Part shown: positions 62,225 through 64,000 of the stretch, one piece after another
Layout of the letters: every line of letters starts with the position of its first letter
How positions within the stretch are numbered: position 1 is the first letter of the stretch
Source: a bacterium HR11
GTDB taxonomy: Bacteria > Acidobacteriota > HRBIN11
NCBI GenBank assembly: GCA_002898535.1
Contig: BEHN01000015.1
Span: 1-64,000 of the forward strand
DNA length: 64,000 nt
Direction: 5' to 3'
Program-made: the position numbers and the translations under genes
The notes under the pieces: model-generated
The model's database searches: none
The model's input: the letters and a program-made list of their open reading frames with translations, nothing else
Told to the model about the DNA's origin: nothing

Positions 62225-64000
62225 CTAAGGCGGAGTCGTCGGCGGCCCGCCGAGGTCCAGCCGGTCATGGTAGAGGAACGCCTGGAACAGAAGCCCGAAG
62301 GTCCCCCAGGTCGTGTGCCGCCACACGGGATTAAAGGCGTACAGCAGGACGTGGCCCCGGCCGACGGGTACGTCGACCAGGAGGGGTCGGCCGGCCAGCT
62401 CGGCCGCCCCGTCGAGTAAGCCGCTGATGAGCAGACGGTCCGCCGGTTTCGGGAATCGCAGGACGACACGTGGCCGCTCGGCCACCGGCGGGATGCGCCC
62501 CTGAAGGAGGACCTGGGTCTGGGGGTCCTCCGGCTCAAAGCCCTCGGCCCACGGCGGGAGCTCCGGGGGTTTGGGCGGTTCCACGTAAGGACGGCCCTGG
62601 GGGATGTCCGGGTCCCGGGCCGAGCCCCGGCCGCTGGGCTTGGCACCGACCTCCGGCTCGAGGCCGCCGAACAGGACGGCTCCTTGCGGCGTGAGGCCCA
62701 CGCTCAGGAGGGGACCCCGGCTGAAGTAGACGGCGAAGGTCGAGTCGTAGCCCGACGCCAGCAGACTCCGGGGTTCGACGACCTCGGCCTGCAGGACGGC
62801 CCCGATGACCCGCGCCCGTCGGGGCTCGCTGACATAGACCCACCGGGTCAGGCCGTACTGCACGGGAAACTGGACCGACGAGCCGATGGCGATGAGAACG
62901 CCGCCCCGGTCGAGGAACCGCCGGATATGCTGGACGCCCTCCAGGCCCATCCCGGGCCGCATGTCGTCGGTGCTGTCGATGGCCCCCAGGTTCGGCGTCA
63001 AGGGCGTACGCTTCCAGGGGATCGGGGCCGTCCCGGGCAGACCGTTCACGAGCTGGTCCGGCGTCCCGATGCCCGGCGCCAGGATGAGGACGTCCCATCG
63101 AGCCTTCAGGTCCGGCGTCCGACCGATGACCTGGACCGACACATAGTCGTAAGGGACGTTCAACTGGTCGAAGGCCAGCCGATACCAGCCCTCCGCCTGC
63201 GTATTGGCCCAGCTGTGGACGACGGCGATGCGGGGGGCCGTCACGGGAAAAGTCGGGACCGTCGGCCGCCGGTCCGTCCGGACGGCCCTGAGGCCCAGCT
63301 CCCGGAGGACGGCCTCGATGCGGTCGGCCCCGCGGCGTCCGTCCAAGACGACCGTGCCAGCCGGAAACTCGCCCACGTCCGACTTCCAAAACGCCGCCAG
63401 GGCCTCCATGGAGACGCCCCTCAGACGGAAGGGCAGGAGGGCGACTTCAGGCTCGCCCGTCGGCCGGACGAGAAAGAAGGGACCGCTCCCCTCGACTCGG
63501 GTCGGCGGCCGGACCGAGTCCCGGACCGGCTCCGTCGAGGCTTCCAGAATCGCCGGGTCCATCACCCGGACGGTCTTCGTGTGGAACAGCGCCCCCAGGG
63601 TCCACCCCGTGTCGTCGTAAGGCTGGGGATCGTTCGGGTTGTAGTACTGCTGGTCCAAGAGGGTGTCGGCCAGACGGCTGTAGGGCTGGTCCATCCGGAC
63701 GACCCAGCTCCCGGCCGGGAACTCGCCGTCCCGGACCTTGACCGGCTCGGTCAGCCGATGGACCTCGACGGCATGGGCCTGCAGGAGGCGGAGGAGGCGC
63801 GCCTGGAGGGTCGGCCGGGCGTCCGGTACGGGGAATACGTAGGCGGCCGGGCCCTCCGTCCGGGCCTTGGCGACCGACCGAAGGCCCTTCACGTAAAAGC
63901 TCCGCAGGAAGTCTTTCGCATGCGTGGCGACGTAGTAGAGGCCCGTCAGGACGCCGCTCTCCTGCAGATTAATGTTGTTCCGAAGAGACCACCGGACGGT
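62225..64000 (-). CDS. M14-like peptidase family protein, C-terminal part
   Basis: A reading frame open to the right edge, so the N-terminus and any M14 catalytic zinc site are outside the window. The visible ~590 residues begin INLQESGVLTGLYYVATHAK and include ARLLRLLQAHAVEVHRLTEP, a domain TAPRIAVVHSWANTQAEGWY with DVLILAPGIGTPDQLVNGL (a glutamine-amidotransferase-like fold lacking a clear catalytic triad), and a C-terminal VDVPVGRGHVLLYAFNPVWR. This layout matches large exported M14 family proteins in Acidobacteria-like genomes. No catalytic residue can be checked here. It ends 211 bases upstream of pheA on the same strand. Confidence 0.6.
   Translation of the reverse strand, partial: TVRWSLRNNINLQESGVLTGLYYVATHAKDFLRSFYVKGLRSVAKARTEGPAAYVFPVPDARPTLQARLLRLLQAHAVEVHRLTEPVKVRDGEFPAGSWVVRMDQPYSRLADTLLDQQYYNPNDPQPYDDTGWTLGALFHTKTVRVMDPAILEASTEPVRDSVRPPTRVEGSGPFFLVRPTGEPEVALLPFRLRGVSMEALAAFWKSDVGEFPAGTVVLDGRRGADRIEAVLRELGLRAVRTDRRPTVPTFPVTAPRIAVVHSWANTQAEGWYRLAFDQLNVPYDYVSVQVIGRTPDLKARWDVLILAPGIGTPDQLVNGLPGTAPIPWKRTPLTPNLGAIDSTDDMRPGMGLEGVQHIRRFLDRGGVLIAIGSSVQFPVQYGLTRWVYVSEPRRARVIGAVLQAEVVEPRSLLASGYDSTFAVYFSRGPLLSVGLTPQGAVLFGGLEPEVGAKPSGRGSARDPDIPQGRPYVEPPKPPELPPWAEGFEPEDPQTQVLLQGRIPPVAERPRVVLRFPKPADRLLISGLLDGAAELAGRPLLVDVPVGRGHVLLYAFNPVWRHTTWGTFGLLFQAFLYHDRLDLGGPPTTPP

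Overview
The window is 64 kb of a GC-rich bacterial chromosome with about 65 supported protein genes, no rRNA or tRNA gene, and no transposase, phage or CRISPR locus that I can recognise. An 18-stranded-type TonB/Oar-like receptor with an N-terminal carboxypeptidase-regulatory-like domain, an SH3/beta-barrel outer-membrane protein, a lipoprotein and a large M14-family protein point to a Gram-negative envelope and resemble gene sets I associate with Acidobacteriota. S4, S14, L36 and adenylate kinase all keep their zinc-binding cysteines, which fits a thermophile but does not prove it. The taxonomic placement is inference.

Layout. 1-8.6 kb: a small DUF4258/DUF2283 pair, a spore-coat-U-domain protein, trpE and trpG separated by a gene fragment, homoserine dehydrogenase, an enoyl-CoA hydratase, a CBS protein translationally coupled to a cystathionine gamma-synthase-type enzyme, and a cupin. 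8.7-23.3 kb: a GT39-like membrane protein, patatin, topA, phosphomannomutase, a TPR lipoprotein, two flavin/FMN reductases with an exported partner, a DUF1028 protein and a TonB-type receptor. 23.6-39.6 kb: glycosyltransferase, S9 peptidase, a repetitive coiled-coil protein, the pyrR-pyrB-pyrC group, an M4 metalloprotease, an outer-membrane protein, sucD-sucC, a ZIP transporter and hisD. 39.9-60.6 kb: one minus-strand ribosomal superoperon in the order rpsL-rpsG-fusA-rpsJ-rplC-D-W-B-rpsS-rplV-rpsC-rplP-rpmC-rpsQ-rplN-X-E-rpsN-rpsH-rplF-R-rpsE-rpmD-rplO-secY-adk-map-infA-rpmJ-rpsM-K-D-rpoA-rplQ, without tuf. 61.2-64 kb: prephenate dehydratase and the C-terminal part of an M14-type protein that runs off the right edge.

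The most unusual content is between the genes. Nearly every spacer that is not a tight operon junction, including many inside the ribosomal superoperon, carries a degenerate array of 7- or 8-bp words, usually two inverted arms around a short unique loop. At least ten word families occur, and most spacers use one family. Two families are packaged in discrete elements with terminal inverted repeats: four 258-337 bp elements with CAGAGCCGTTCGGTT-type ends (471-795, 1365-1623, 17021-17357, 31780-32037), and two with CTCATCNATCCGAC-type ends, one of which supplies the 3' end of pyrB. One pair of arms encloses a truncated four-helix-bundle gene between trpE and trpG. This foldback-repeat system is my best candidate for something undescribed.
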